NCBI GenBank assembly: GCA_031310005.1
Contig: CM062381.1
Span: 4,092,001 to 4,156,000, forward strand
Direction: 5' to 3'
Source: Dactylellina haptotyla
Lineage: Eukaryota; Ascomycota; Orbiliomycetes; Orbiliales; Orbiliaceae
Length of the DNA stretch: 64,000 bases
Notes under the pieces: generated by a model
Seen by the model: only the letters and a program-made list of their open reading frames with translations
Told to the model about the DNA's origin: nothing
Database searches by the model: none
Made by a program: the position numbers and the translations under genes
Shown: one piece after another, positions 22,501 through 34,595 of the stretch
Layout of the letters: every line of letters begins with the position of its first letter
Position numbering within the stretch: the first letter of the stretch is position 1

Positions 22501-23241
22501 GCCGATTCGGAGAACGACTCGAGCGACTCGAGCGATTCCGATAGTGATTCCGATGAAGAAGGGCTCAAACGACCGGGAACATCTCACTCTAAAGCTTCTA
22601 CCAAGGCATCAAAAAAGGCGAAATTAGGGGCCATCACCAATGCTCTCGGTATCAACAAGATCGCGGCTATTGGTGCGGTCCCCTTGAAGCAGCTGAAGAA
22701 AATCCCTGGTATTCAGATGGATCTAGTACACCGACTCGCCGAGCTCCGCGATCAGGAAGACAAAGATGACCTACACGAGAGTGATGCTGCGAAAAAGAAG
22801 CGCCGATTGGAAATCGCAAGACTTGTTAGACAGATCCGCCAGGACGACTACTCTGACTACACAGACGTCAACGATCTTCGAAGGCACATCTTAGAATCTG
22901 CGATGCCAGCCGCAAAACCCCATTACGACGATGAGGAGCAACAACAAGTAGAGTCAAAGACTCGAAGACTGTTCGCACATATCGACGATGACCTCGGAGA
23001 CCTCACTTACGAACAGAGGGAAGCCTTGATGGAACAGGCGTATAAACATCCGTGCTTGATAGCTCGTCAACCCGCCGTGTGGATCCCCACCGATGTGCTG
23101 GGCATCAGCACCGATGAGATTAAGAATACGCCTCCTGAAGTGTGGATCAGCAATGAGAAAGCGTATCTGAAGTACCACACCAAAGTCGTATTCGAGGGCA
23201 ACCCGCCAGACTTTGGACACCGTGATTTGATTGATTTGTAA
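19552..23241 (+). CDS. CSC1/OSCA/TMEM63-type membrane channel (RSN1 family)
   Basis: One uninterrupted exon encodes 1229 residues; a second in-frame ATG lies at 19603. A Ser-rich N-terminus (~1-95, probably outside) precedes TM0 (GAFALFVIQTAVFVVI, ~120-135) and two further helices. Then comes a large cytosolic loop carrying an RNA-recognition-like fold (ASATTVLVTSIPKKWMTYDE...), interrupted by an acidic insert. The 7TM core spans ~575-890, from RWWDRYLRYGASNAAVAGLI to MLVIFFLTIIFQRVMYTNF, and matches the calcium-permeable stress-gated/hyperosmolality-gated channel domain. The C-terminal 330 residues are cytosolic, with a Ser-Asp cluster (NDSSDSSDSDSDSDEE) and an ending WISNEKAYLKYHTKVVFEGN. 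It most likely acts at the plasma membrane in osmotic or calcium responses. It is longer than yeast Csc1 because of the C-terminal extension common in filamentous fungi. Confidence 0.88.
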   Translation: MASDRSLPSSLTRHPFAMSATTPPSPSIPDPTGIASSAVSSARAVISSNVASLSSNIASISSNIASLTSQLPSPTASNNGTGFSIGLDNDPTASQAEKFVGISVQALLATMSGAFALFVIQTAVFVVIRRRLQRIYEPRTYMVPERKKTHAPPRGWFAWIPAMLTTRDPEYISKSGLDAFCFLRFLRMMLKICCLQGMLILPIMLPINATGGMDKDPDVPVQGLDRLGWGNISRDKTQRRTAALLMAIYAIGVVLYVTYDEMRGYVRLRQAYLTSPQHRLRASATTVLVTSIPKKWMTYDEMINLYDILPGGLKNVWLNRDYSELVEKIELREHFAKKLEAAETDLIKKCVKKYLKQVKKEKGRDAAKTAEDGVEMVEGLTKGTPDDWGFQGHKHSHRPLSDPFASPVISRIPEETDRERNPSADTNGTQYKEGEDDVMDPKDFEYREDPPSALWRKYIQPKDRETMRVPVAKWMPSLPLIGRKVDTIYYCRQQLAALNEQIPKDQAKPEKFPLMNSAFLQFQSQIAAHMACQATNHHIPLRMAPRYLEVAPADVIWENLHMRWWDRYLRYGASNAAVAGLIIAWSIPMVFIASLSQISHLANLVPWLAWLEDLPKWLLSAIQGLLPPLLLSLLTAVLVPLLLQTLAKYSGKPTRTAADRTVQNWYFAFLFITVFFVVSLSSALFGAIRDFVKDPVSIPVKLAATLPRASNFFFSYLLVQALGISGGALLQIAPLFLYYVIGPMFNHTPREKWSLAKNLKFVTWGTFFPLYTNFGVISIVYAVIAPLSLFFAGMVFGLFWLVYRYNLLYVMDYQVDSGGLFFPKAINHLYAGIYIMEICLTGLFLLVRDEHDDLYCLPHAIIMLVIFFLTIIFQRVMYTNFAPLLEYLPITLEDDADASDKEFAKRYEERRRLLQEDTVAANQAALEKIDEAHDAPDDLEPIAGKRVDEKQDNHDGTKPLKEETVEERAQKVKEKEKQKEAGIADSENDSSDSSDSDSDSDEEGLKRPGTSHSKASTKASKKAKLGAITNALGINKIAAIGAVPLKQLKKIPGIQMDLVHRLAELRDQEDKDDLHESDAAKKKRRLEIARLVRQIRQDDYSDYTDVNDLRRHILESAMPAAKPHYDDEEQQQVESKTRRLFAHIDDDLGDLTYEQREALMEQAYKHPCLIARQPAVWIPTDVLGISTDEIKNTPPEVWISNEKAYLKYHTKVVFEGNPPDFGHRDLIDL

Positions 23242-26200
23242 CGGAGAGTAAAAATTCTGTTACCCTTGTGCTTTCTTTCCCCCGTCGCCTTTCTGAAATA
23301 TGTTTTTTGCTTTATACACGTTTGTGAATAGTTTTATACCCATTGCTGCCTTTTCTCTTCCATAACCTTTTTAATAGAATTCTACAGAATTCTTTTCAGG
23401 TATTTTCGTCTTCCTTTTCTCACCAATCGAGTAAAGAGCACTCCTTTTTGAGTCTATTCGATCATGATTGCATTTTTAGCGAGCATTTATTTATTTGTCT
23501 TTTTCCTCAAGACCATCAAAAAGAACCTTTACAATCTTTTAATCGATATTATTGCTTCAATTTATAATCAGAAGTAACGGAGGTTACTACAAGCTTCTCA
23601 CTCGCTTACATTTATTACAATTTTTTACTTCTGTCTACTTTCCTTCTTCATGACTAATAGACAACTATAAGAAGGCCTTGAAATTATTGGTTATCGTTTT
23701 CCTTTGTATATACAGTCCCTAAGAACTGGGGGATGAGAGGATGGTACATATACTGAGTTCGGAGGTGATTGGTTCGAAAAGAATGATAACATCGAGAAGC
23801 TGGGCTTCATTATATTTGAAAATCTGTACGATTTCCATACTCCGTAGTTTGTGGTTTGTAACTTTTAGTGAGCAGTCACTTTTAGTGAGCAGATTCTCTG
23901 ATTCTATGAGCGACGCGTACGCTCGTAGCTAAGAACTTGAACAAGATGTTCTCTCAATCTCGCTGCTAGCTAAAAAATTGCGGACACATTTTCTAGAGAT
24001 TTACAGTATAATAGAAACTCCTACTCCAAGTTACTTATTCATCAGTCTTCTATAAACGACCATGACCATGTACTATCATCAATTCCATCAGAAATAAACG
24101 CCAACGCATTCTCTATTGAAGCATTTTCTTAAAATCCGGTCTTCTCGGGTTTACGGTAAGACTATCGGCCCAAGTGCGCCATCCCGAGCCCAGACCCGGA
24201 GCTTGTTGCTTATTATTTCTGTGGCTTTCTGCAAGGTTCTGTGGCCAACTGGGTGTTCGTTATTTGCCGTTTGCCCAGAACCTTTTGCAGGCGAAAATCC
24301 GTGAGACAGAGGTCTTGGCACAACATAAGAGCGAGAGATTATGGAAACTTTGATAATATACTGGCTGGGTAGCATGAAATTGCACGCCAGACGGCCGACT
24401 ACATATCCCGTCATATTACCAGATGCAAGGAACAGCTACTTAAAGACATAGCATTTTTGAAATCGACTGCCGACCGCCCGATGGTGTAACCTTTGTATGG
24501 ATTGATCCAATATTTACGACGTTTCTCGGACCCTTCGACGATTTTGAAGCCAGGTTGGTATGCGAAGGTTGATCACTCCCATTTTTGATATTCGTTTTCG
24601 CAATCTTCGGATTGCTAGAGATAACTTTAGGCTATCTTTCCGTACCAAAAGTCCAAGCTGAGATCATCTACTATCTGATGTTTGCTGTTTGCTAGCATGT
24701 TTTGTGTGAAGCTATTACGTGATAGAAAAGTCTCCCTGAAATTTGCGGCATGTTCACTACAATCAGCGCTGAGAGAAATACGCATCAGCCTGTAGCCATA
24801 TTTGGCCCTGGAGGCGACCTGACCCTACCTACTTCTGGTTAGGTATAGATGGACGCATGAATACGAATCATATATCCGAAAGATAGAAAGAAACAAAAAA
24901 AGAGATGGCGAAAACGAAAAAGAAAACACACGGCGTGGTCGAATATGCTACCTCTGGCATCTTGCATCTTCATACCCCCGATAGAACCTGGATTGATGTT
25001 GAAGGAAAGTTTCTATTTCGATCTTGCTTGTACCTTCAGAGAACTAGTGTCGGCGTCTGCAGATATGCATGCAACAGGCCGTGGTGGAGATGAAGTTATC
25101 AGGATTCTCTTTATCCTGTGAATTCGATCAGAAAGTGAAAATATGATTCGGCTTGATGGTCACACATGCTCCAGAACATTAATAATACTCATACTATGGA
25201 ATAGGATAGCATTTCCGTCTCAGAAGACGCTATGACAGGGAAGCGGGAAGCTCGTGCGCTGCAGATCCTAGTCGTCTTAGTGATGTTTAAAGATAGAGGC
25301 AAAACCTAAGTGGGATTGTATACGATACTTGATATGATCGTTTCCTTTCGGAGCCAACCAGTCAGAACATCATATGGGGCAAAATTGGATTTTAATCTTG
25401 TCAACTTCGTTTGAAATACTTGTTTCCGTCTATAGCCTTCATATGGGCAACAACGCTGTAGTTAGCACCTGTTCAAACCGAATCTGCTCTCGAGATTTCC
25501 TTACTTGCATTAAGCAAGTCTCTGCGGGGCTCTGCGACACGAATAATTTTCTAACAACCTTTGGCCCGTAGCAAGCTACATCCTGTCTACAGATTGGGCC
25601 CGCAGCGTGAAGTACCGTTGAATGACAGAAATAGGAATACCAGACCGACCCATGTCTGTTCCAGATTCAAACCTGGATTGCTATTAGACTGGAAATACAC
25701 TGAACAGATAAAAGCGGGGTACATGTAAGGTTTTTTTGATGTGCTGTAGCATATTGCAATTGAGGAAGGTACATTGAGCAGCTTCCCGGCAGGAACCCGG
25801 TTGCGGTCAAAGCCAAGTCGCCCTTCACTCAGCCCCGGCTGGTTCGTCGAGGTTAGCACTTCCCTGCATTTGAAACTTCTCAAAGAACGGATTTTCTAGA
25901 TTTCCAACGTAGTCTCAGTCGTAGGCCTCGCTTCGAGGCTCTCGCTTGCATCCGCGCACTGTGGGAGTGATTCATTAAGCTATTCGGCTACTTGATACAA
26001 AAACTGTGTTGGTGGTGAGACAGGGCTGCACGAATCCCAAAGTTGTGTTGAAGGATTTCTAGGGCGGCAGGAACAAGGAAAAGGCGTTGCTTATTCAATT
26101 GGAACAGTGCTCGTGCAGATTTCTTGGGAGTAACTGCGGGGGATTCCTCCTTATTTTTGTAGTTCTTGCCTTCCTCCGTCTTTGCTTCCTGCATCACTTG

Positions 26201-28832
26201 GCTGTAGTTTAGTCTCGTGGTCAATTCTGGTATAGCTATGGGATAATTGATATAGAGTGTTTCGAAACCAATTGGTTTGATGCAGGAGAGAGCAATGCAA
26301 CCCCGGTCTGTTGACCTCCCGCCGAAAATATTATGTGCACTGGGCCATTTGGTTGCTGCACAGTTATGCACAATGTCCAAAAATATCCGCTGCAAGGGGC
26401 GCGAGCCTTGCCACATGAGGCGGGTGTTCCTGGTTTTGTTGTAAACACTTTCAATATCACGTCCATTACATCTGAACTGCCATAACCGAATAAAGAGCAG
26501 CGTCCAAAAATGCAAGATCCGGGTGGATCCGGATATTCCTGATTTGCGATTAGCAATTATTATTGTTTTAGTTGTGAGGTTCAATTGATTTTGAGTATTT
26601 TCTTTTGTAGGTGCTGTTTTTGTTCGAGCTCTTGGGTCGTGGGAAATGGGCGCCGAGTTGGAGGCTCCGTCTTGTCACGGGGGCAATATAACAAACCCCC
26701 GTTTTCAAAAAACACGGGGGGCAGGATATCGATAAACATATGCATTGGCCATGGTTCTGCAATCTTGCATACACCTGCATTATGTACTCTCTGGCAACGT
26801 CAACTCGAGTATGGTTCCAAATGTCGGCTTTTTCTTCTTTGCTATTTTTTTTTTTTTTTTGAAAATGTTCAAAGTTAAAACATAGCTTTACTTTGCAATA
26901 GGTCAGTGCGTTATAGCATGAATGTTATAGTCTTAATTAAGAGACAGAGGCTCGCCACCTCAAAAATGAGCTGTCAGACATACCAATTTTTTCCTTTCTT
27001 GTTTCTGATTAAGCATCCGTGGTGGCTTTGGTTAAGACCTGGCCGAGTTATGTCTTATTATTCGTGTGGTGACTGTACAGCAGAATATGTATCATTATCC
27101 AGACTGTGCAATAAGTTAAGGTGTTCATTATAAATCGAAGCAAACGCTTTAATCAATTGAAAAGCCGATGCTAGACATCGATGAACATTCACCCTTGTCG
27201 TTGAGTTTTCGATCTTTTCGTTATATAAAATTATTTCCGAGATATACAAAGTCCCCGTGTCCAAAATAAGTTGATAGTATGATAAATTACAATGATTCCG
27301 CTTGAGTATTGCCACTGCGTATTCCCAAACGTATGCATCCCATAATTAAGGGTCAGGCGTCGTCGATCAGCCCTTTCGCATCGTACCACGTACGATTCAG
27401 CTAAAAAATAAATGCGGACTAGTTCAAGAGAGTCCGAGATATTACGCCGGGTGTTCCAACTGTTGTAGATCCATGGTCTTTTCGGCGTTGGCTTGAGAAG
27501 CCGCAACCTCCATTACTGGGCATCCGTATTTAATTTGAAAGAAGAAGTAAATTTGTCTTGGTAAACCATCTCCACCTAATGCTCGTATATTGTCACCTCA
27601 ACCTAGTCAGTTGTAAGAGATTGCTGGTATGAGAATATTTGATTAAGAAGACGAGGGTACATTTCTATCGGCTGTACTGGACTGATGAGATGCTCCTCGA
27701 AACGGTAGGCCTATAGGTACTTCACAGTGTCTTCTTCATAGACACGCCCAGAAGGAAACACCAAGTTTCCCCGCTGTCGACAACGGTGGATGATTTGGAT
27801 CCCATGCTCGTTTCTCCACTTTCTCCCCGGAGCAGCAGGTAACAGATGTCTGTGATAAGTATGTCTGAGCCACTGATACTAATGATGCCAGCTTAAAGGC
27901 TTGGCGTTAGATGGTGCGGTCCCGCGGTTCCTCGAGAGACAAATTGGTTTGTAGACTGGGATTATCAGACTTTGCTTTGAAGTAGACCGTTATGGAAAGT
28001 GGAGCTGGAAGGGGTATGAGGTTTTGGTTAAGTCCGTGACGCAGCGTGATAGTGAGTGCCGGTTGCTAGTGCTCAAAGCTCGGTTAGGAGCGTGTACTTG
28101 CCCGACTGAGATACGGGTGCCGACAACCACAAAAAACACTTCGAAGAAAACAGATGTTTCTCTTGTTCTTTCCTGTCTCTAACAATGTGGGTATCGAAAG
28201 TTTTATTTTGGGAACTCTTTTCACAATTTCAACGGTTGTCTTTTGCTGCTTTGAGAAAGTTGACAGAGAAAAGGTGATTCCTATGACAGTTCAACACATA
28301 CGTCTATGAAGGGCCGAGAGGTTGGAAATCAGACGGATAACGTTAAAACAGGAAATTGGTTAGGCTATTCACAAAGAGCGAGGGCTAATGCGAATACCCT
28401 TTTGAGCGTATGGGGCTCTAATGACGCGCGCCTTAACGGAACCCGCCATTCCAAAAATCTCCTGTAGAGTCTAGATCCGATAGGTGGCTGCGGATTCTAC
28501 ACTAGTTATTACGGACGATGGAAGCTGCGGCTGAGAGACCAATCATTTTCGAGCAAAGGCTGGGTGATGGATCGAACTGCAATAGTCTGAACAATTGCTG
28601 GTAAGCTGCTTTAAAAGGGTCTGCTAGTCCTCAAAACTGTGAGATATCTCACGATGGATTCTCTAGGCCCTGGATTTGTCCAACATCTCATGGTTCTGGT
28701 GCGATAAAGGAGAACGGTTCAAACGTGCAAACGTTTAAAGAGGTGGTGTGTTACACAGGCATATTTCTTCCACAAAAACAACACACGCATACGCCAGCCT
28801 GGCTCCATCGGACCGCCCACTCACCGCCCGCA
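23242..28832. other. 5.6 kb gene-poor region
   Basis: No coding frame with protein-like features was found. Short frames such as 25587-25883 and 25988-26584 on the minus strand lack domains and compete with other open frames. A 16-base T run lies at 26845-26860 and a small hairpin at 26696-26720. The region may contain decayed repeats too diverged to recognise by eye. Confidence 0.4.
26696..26720. repeat. Short inverted repeat (hairpin)
   Basis: CCCCCGT at 26696-26702 pairs with ACGGGGG at 26714-26720 across an 11-base loop. A further ACGGGGG lies just upstream at 26677-26683. It sits in non-coding sequence and has no known role. Confidence 0.4.
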
Positions 28833-29665
28833 ATGCTCCTCCCCAGCTGGAATTCTCTTCTCACGACCGGTTCCCTGGTACTGGGACTCGCCCTCGTCAT
28901 CCCTCAAGTCGCTGCTCAAGAGCCCACTGCAGTTGTTTCTCTTGTATTCGATAGTGATTGGGAGTCTGCTCTACCTTGCGTGCAGACATGTCTATTCTAT
29001 AACGGTGGATTCGGACGGGGAGGCGACTCTCCACAGATACAAGATGTTGGAAAAGCAATTGGATGCGGTCGGTATGCGAAAAACAACTGCTACTGCGCGA
29101 AAGCTTTAGCAGCCAGTGCGACAAGTTACATCTCCAGCTTCGTAACCGCAAATTGCGAGCCGACCCAGACAGGCGCCTTGGCCCAGGCTTTGAGTCTATA
29201 TGGCCGGTATTGTTCCACAGCAAACACAGGAGCAGACGCGTTGCCTCAATCTACTGGTAAGGAAAATACAATTCTTGCAAAAATCCATCTCGTTAGATCA
29301 ACTTAACGTTCTTGGAGATGAGAAACCTTGCCTTACATATTCAACCGAAAATCTTTCAGTTGGAAAAATGCGTTGGCTAGCATGAATTAGAAGTTGCTAA
29401 TCAAAATTTTTCTGTTGGTTCTATAGGTGCGAGTGCAACAGATACTGGAACTTTTGTTCCTAATCAATCCGACCCAGCGGCGGCTGATACTGGCCCGGCA
29501 TTTTCGGACACAGGGCTATCGGGTGCATCGAAAGTAGCCTTAGGTGTCGGTCTCGGATTGGGTCTCTCTGTTCTCATCTTTCTCCTCAGCATATTCTTCT
29601 GCTTGTGGAAAAGAGGAAGGCGGGGCGACCAGGGAACACCTACAGGTGGTGGATCGAAGAAATAA
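28833..29665 (+). CDS. Secreted CFEM-like Cys-rich protein with C-terminal TM helix
   Basis: Exons 28833-29256 and 29427-29665 join in frame to 220 residues across a 170 bp intron with a GCTAAT branch site. The frame is open further upstream, but ATG 28833 begins a clear signal peptide (1-29, ending QVAAQE). The ectodomain holds seven Cys (49, 53, 78, 86, 88, 108, 127) with the C-x3-C...C...C-x-C...C...C order of CFEM-type domains; the classical domain has eight. A Thr/Ala/Asp linker leads to a TM helix (~178-202, SVLIFLLSIFFCLW) and a short basic cytosolic tail KRGRRGD. CFEM proteins act at the fungal surface in haem/iron capture, adhesion or host sensing. Which of these applies here is not visible. 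Confidence 0.75.
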
Positions 29666-31381
29666 AATATCACCCTATAATCCGAAATAAGACGAATTCT
29701 ATTTTTTAATGCCTCTACGTGGTATCTAATTTACGACATGTACTAGCATTTTACCTTCTTTTTGTACAAGATTGAGTTCCATTTCGCGGGAGTCCGTCTT
29801 TTATGACCAGCGGGGTGTAAGGGAACATTTTGACATATTTTCTATTTTCTTTTCATTTTTCATTGGTAACGATGTTTCTAATATACGAGCCAGGCGCAGT
29901 GGCATCCCATCCATATCTCTCAGTTAAACTTAGAGTTCTGGGGAATGTATTACTATTCTATTCATAAACCCCTCCTGAATGAAAAAAGGATACACACACC
30001 CCGCAAAACTATCTCCAAGATTGGAAACTGCGATATCTCAATACTTATTTGTGAAGCTTATAGGCTACTGATATAATACTCTCCTCGTGGCCGTGATCAA
30101 ACAGATCCAAGTATTCGTACACAAACGGGAAACCTTTTGGACTGCTAGTGCCGCTTTTGAGGGGACTGCCTACGGGCGGAACGTTGTCGATAGGTCTACT
30201 CGGCTGCTTTATCTTAGGTCAGACCTGGCTTTCTCAACACCCGAACGCCTCCGCTCTCTTTCTTGCGGCAGCTAGTGCGCATTAGCTTTAGAGATAGAGA
30301 GCGGCAGCAAAGCTGGCAAATTATATCCGATATCATACGGAGTTCACTGGCTCGATAAAATTCCAGAATTATCAACTCTGCGGAGAGAATTTGTAACACG
30401 GCCGAGCGCTTCGTAAGTTTTTTTGTTTGTTCGTCCTGAAATCCCGGTTCAAGGTGGAACGTAGAGCGATTCGATATCCTATCGGCCAGCGTTCGGGTAT
30501 CTTAGCTTACAAGAAACTTTTATCATATCTCTGCACACGGTTAGGATGTGTAAGCTTTCATGTGCATTGGGATAAGCCTGGGACTACTAACTAAGGGGTA
30601 CATCAGTCACTTTGCTTTCAATCACTGTTAGCCAATATATTCTAAAGTTCAAGGTATTGACAGAAAATATTTCTCTATGTAGCTTCGGCTGGCTCCGTTG
30701 GAACTAGGGTTGAAGAGTATTGTGTACTGAGACAATTATTCTGAACGGAGACCTTTTCGATAACGCTATCGTGGTTCTGGTTGGATGATACTCCGACCAT
30801 CCCGGACAAGGCGGAGGTAGACTATCATCCCTAACTTTCGGCCCCTGTTGGCCGCTGTAAGGGTACCTGTGGTATTCAATGTTTGGGGACTGAAGAAGAG
30901 CCAATCGAATAGGCGACGTCTTTCAGCTTTGCTCGGTATTTGGATGCTAATTCATATCAAAAGCATCTTGTCGAAGTGGATATTACAAGAGAATTTACCC
31001 CACTCGGCTGACATGAACCAAGATCTAGATTACTTGCTCTTAGCAGGCTGTTAAATTTGGGAAGTCTTCTAGAATTGATAATCAATTGACTGTAAAGCGG
31101 CTACGACAATACGAATAATCGCTACCATGCTGATAAATATTATATAACTATTGACGCCGTAGATGAAACGCCCTCTAAAAAAAGTATCACCGCTGCCAAT
31201 GATCAATATCATCATACAAAGGATGAGTGCAGCAAAATCTCATCCTAAATGGCTACTTTCTCTTCCCTTCTGTAAGCCTTTCTTAACAACCACTTTATGA
31301 AGAAAAGGAATGTTTTCGTTATCATCAGTCGTGTTCAGGTGCAAGTTGTCTCGGATCCGTTCTTTTGTTGGTGACTAGTAC
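29666..31381. other. Intergenic region, no supported gene
   Basis: Only short frames without protein features are present. The two flanking genes converge here, so the stretch is 3' flank on both sides. Confidence 0.5.
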
Positions 31382-32465
31382 TCACGGAGCACCAGTATAC
31401 AACTGCTGGCCATTCTTCTTGAAGGCAGTGATGACCTTCTGTCCCTCTCCACGTCCTTTGCCGACAACCCACTTCCTGAACGCATCGACAACATCGATAT
31501 TCGTGGCCTTCTTACCGACTAAGAGAAAGGCTGGATTCAGGAGTGGGTCGGTGGCATTGTCAGTTGCGGCCTTGTAAATAACGGTCTGATTCGCGATGGA
31601 TGGGTCTACAGAAAGGTATGTGCCTCGGTCTGTGATGGTATATTCTTTGAGAAGAGCCGCAGCAGTAAGAGCTTGGACAGGGAAGGCGATGTAGGTATGG
31701 TACCAGGTCGAGTAGGCAGTTGCCCATGGAACCTATTAAAGAAAAAGGTTAACTTTCTGGATAAATTTTATATTTTCTTTAAACCAAAGAATACGCAATT
31801 ACCTGGCCGATACCAATCCAGAGCTGAGATTCCTTAATATTCGTGGCGCTCTTGTCGTAGCGGCTCAGGAATCTGGTTGGAACTGTGGCGTTCGCAGTGT
31901 TGGCCTGAGCGGCTTCATAAATATCCGAAAAGATGGTCAAAATGTCGTCTGTCTTTTTGACTTTAGCTGGATTTTCCTTTGGTCCGACTAACAGGAAGTG
32001 GTCTCTCCACGAGTAGTATCGAGCAGTAGCCACGCCTTGGGAAATAGCGATCTTTTCGGCTGTTTCAGAATACGTGAAACCGACATCGACGACACCATCT
32101 TTCAGATAATTGATGGAGACGGTTGTGTCTGAAAGATACCACGCGACTTTGAAAGGCTTGGCGCCGTTCTTCACTCTGTATTGGATGAATTTATCGGCGA
32201 GTTCTATAGTTGGAATTTGATTAAGTATGCGTTTTTAATCGATGTTTCCCAGACACGACAGTGCCCTCGTGATAGTAAATGCATGGAATTTTGACATACC
32301 TTTGATGAGGCCGCTTTGTCCTGCTCCACCATTTCCAATCCTGAGGAGAATCTCGCCATTGTTTCCATAGATCCCGCCATCGTAAACTGCCTGTGGGTCA
32401 ACAGCATACACAAGGGTCTGGACACAGACCAAAGCAGCGCTGACGTATCTGATAATTCCAACCAT
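31382..32465 (-). CDS. Secreted TupA-like extracellular solute-binding protein
   Basis: Exons (complement) 32465-32300, 32203-31803 and 31732-31382 join in frame to 305 residues; introns are 96 and 70 bp. Residues 1-21 are a signal peptide. The mature part resembles periplasmic-binding-protein type II proteins of the tungstate/molybdate TupA kind: GGIYGNNGEILLRIGNGGAG near the start, ELADKFIQYRVKNGAKPFKV, YLKDGVVDVGFTYSETAEKI, SWRDHFLLVGPKENPAKV, and a C-terminal lobe ending KKNGQQLYTGAP. In bacteria such proteins feed ABC importers. Fungi have no matching importer, so the fungal copies are thought to have another, unknown extracellular role. A donor-like GTGAGT overlaps the stop codon, so a further exon cannot be excluded. 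A bacterial origin is possible but is inference. Confidence 0.75.
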
Positions 32466-34595
32466 TGTCCTAAAATATTATGATATATGAATAAAAAGTC
32501 CAACAGATCATGACCTAAACGAAAGGCCAGAAACAAAATCAAGCCTCAGAAATCCCTATGCAAAGATAAAAGATTCGCTCGCCAAGAGAGAGGAGGCCAT
32601 GTAAACTCGGATTCTCATGAGGCAAGAGGTCCCCTTATAAGTTCCGTGTAGTCCTAGTAGGACAGGGTCATGGGTTCGCGCCCAAATGCTTGCATTTCAC
32701 ATTTTACAAGATACTAGTCCAAAGTGCTTTGTTTTGTTTTCATAGAACGGAACAGGAACTAGGAGGTTGTCGAAAAAGTCAGGCCTGCGTGGTTGTATTT
32801 CAAGGTCCTAGCAGCTAGCGAGAGAGAAATAGTAGCGAGTAGCGATTGATCTGCGCCCAATACTTCCGCATTTGGTGGACGGTAAATCAGATCGCTATTG
32901 CGGCAACCTAATCAAGACAAGGCCGCGGTCTTAGCTGTCTCAGGCACAATCCCCCACCACCAATTTTGCAAACTGCACGATGCGATGGCACAGCAGGAAA
33001 TCGAATGGCTCCTGTTATAGCTTTCAGGAATGGCCTGGATATGCGGGTTAACAAGAAAATAAAGCACTAATACGATGATCTGTTGAACAGAGCTAACAAG
33101 AACCGGAGAATTCCAGTCAACGGGAAACTTTCGGAACGGGAGCTGCGCCCTGATAGTGCTACTATAAGGCGTAGAGATTAGAGATCAGAAAGGGTGCTCA
33201 AGCAAGGGCTTGTTATTAGAGTTAAGCCTCCTCTAGCTTCTCCATCATTTTGTTTTGATGTGAATAGGCGAGGGCAGCCGGGAAAGCCTGGAAAACAAAA
33301 CATCCCCGTTCATTTCCAATAAATCTGATCTCAATGTTAATTGGATCTGCTATTGCAACATATTGATCCTTGTTATTAGATGTAGAGATCGGAACACGGA
33401 AAGCGGAATATTTTGGCGATTTTTTTCCCTTTGAAACTTTGAAGTGGAGACAACAAAAAAATCCCTTGAATTCAAGCAGGGTACAAAAGAGAGAAGTGGA
33501 GCAGACCGCGATAAAAAAATGCGACCAAACGGAATTTAGATCCCAAAATGATTGCCCAAATAAACATAAAAATTTGAAAATAAAATAACCAACTTACGCG
33601 AAGGTTGTGCTGGCGGCTAGGGGGAATAGCCCCATAAGCCAGAGATCCTGGATCGCATTGGCACTCGATTTGAACATCACGGAGTTTAGGAGGAAAGGCT
33701 AAGTCGAGACTATTCGGTCCGTGCCCGCACTCTGTGCAGAGAAAAATAGAATATCGAATTATTTTGAAAATAGATGGGAAGGTGTCACAAAGGTTCTCGG
33801 ATTATTTTATACCTGAATATGCTGCGACAGGTCAACAACTCGCTCCGTGCCTGCGTCGGGAAACTGGTTTTACGGATTCTATTGATAATGCTGGGCGTAA
33901 GCAGGGACCCAATTCGACAGTGTGCTTTTAGTCGGCAAATCGGTTAAAGGACGAACTCCTCCATGCCATGGCCACTGGTTTCTGTGGGGTCGAGCCTGAA
34001 CCCGACTTTCTCAATCCGGCGCTCTGAAAGGGTCCTAACAGGGCTTGTGATTGTCGACGCTGTCGTATCCGTACCTATCGGTACGTTTCGATGCATCAGT
34101 CTGACTAATCTGACAGGCGTGGTGAAGATTGACAGCGCAGTGGGTGGTTGGGAGACGCGTTGTTGGTGTTTGAGACCTGTGGTCAATGTGGGTCGGAAAC
34201 GACGTCACCGCCTAGAATTTAGTGCCGCTTTCAACATCTATAGAATTGCTGGCTTTCAACAATAGATATGGAAATATTCTTTTATAGTCGAAACTAGTAT
34301 ATCAAATTAGACAGAGCTACAGGGACCTAAAAATATAAGCTACACGAGATAGTTATGTAGATTTAATGCAAATATTCCAACTCAATTAATTAATATTAAG
34401 CGTCCTTATCAGCTACCCACCACAGACCCACATTCCTCAGCTTCATGAGGAGAGAAGCTCTGGCCCATTTCCTTCTCTCCAACGAAGGTTAACGAGAATA
34501 GCGCGAAATGCTAGGTTAGGAATGGACATGCGAAATCGAATACAAGTGCCTGACAAAGTCAAGATAGTGGAACGAGTATGCCGTTGGACTACCAT
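32466..34595. other. Intergenic region, no supported gene
   Basis: It contains the promoter of the TupA-like gene at its left end and the 3' flank of the LOR gene at its right end. A tRNA-like fragment near 32.67 kb was rejected. Short frames at 33.4-34.3 kb lack features. Confidence 0.45.

Noticed and set aside
25988-26584. 198-codon minus-strand frame
   Set aside because: A second overlapping frame (26236-26556) reads equally well and neither shows a domain; not enough support for a gene.
32640-32710. tRNA-like stretch with GGTTCG and a D-loop-like part
   Set aside because: No acceptor stem pairs correctly and the anticodon arm is not formed; it looks like chance or an old tRNA-derived fragment.
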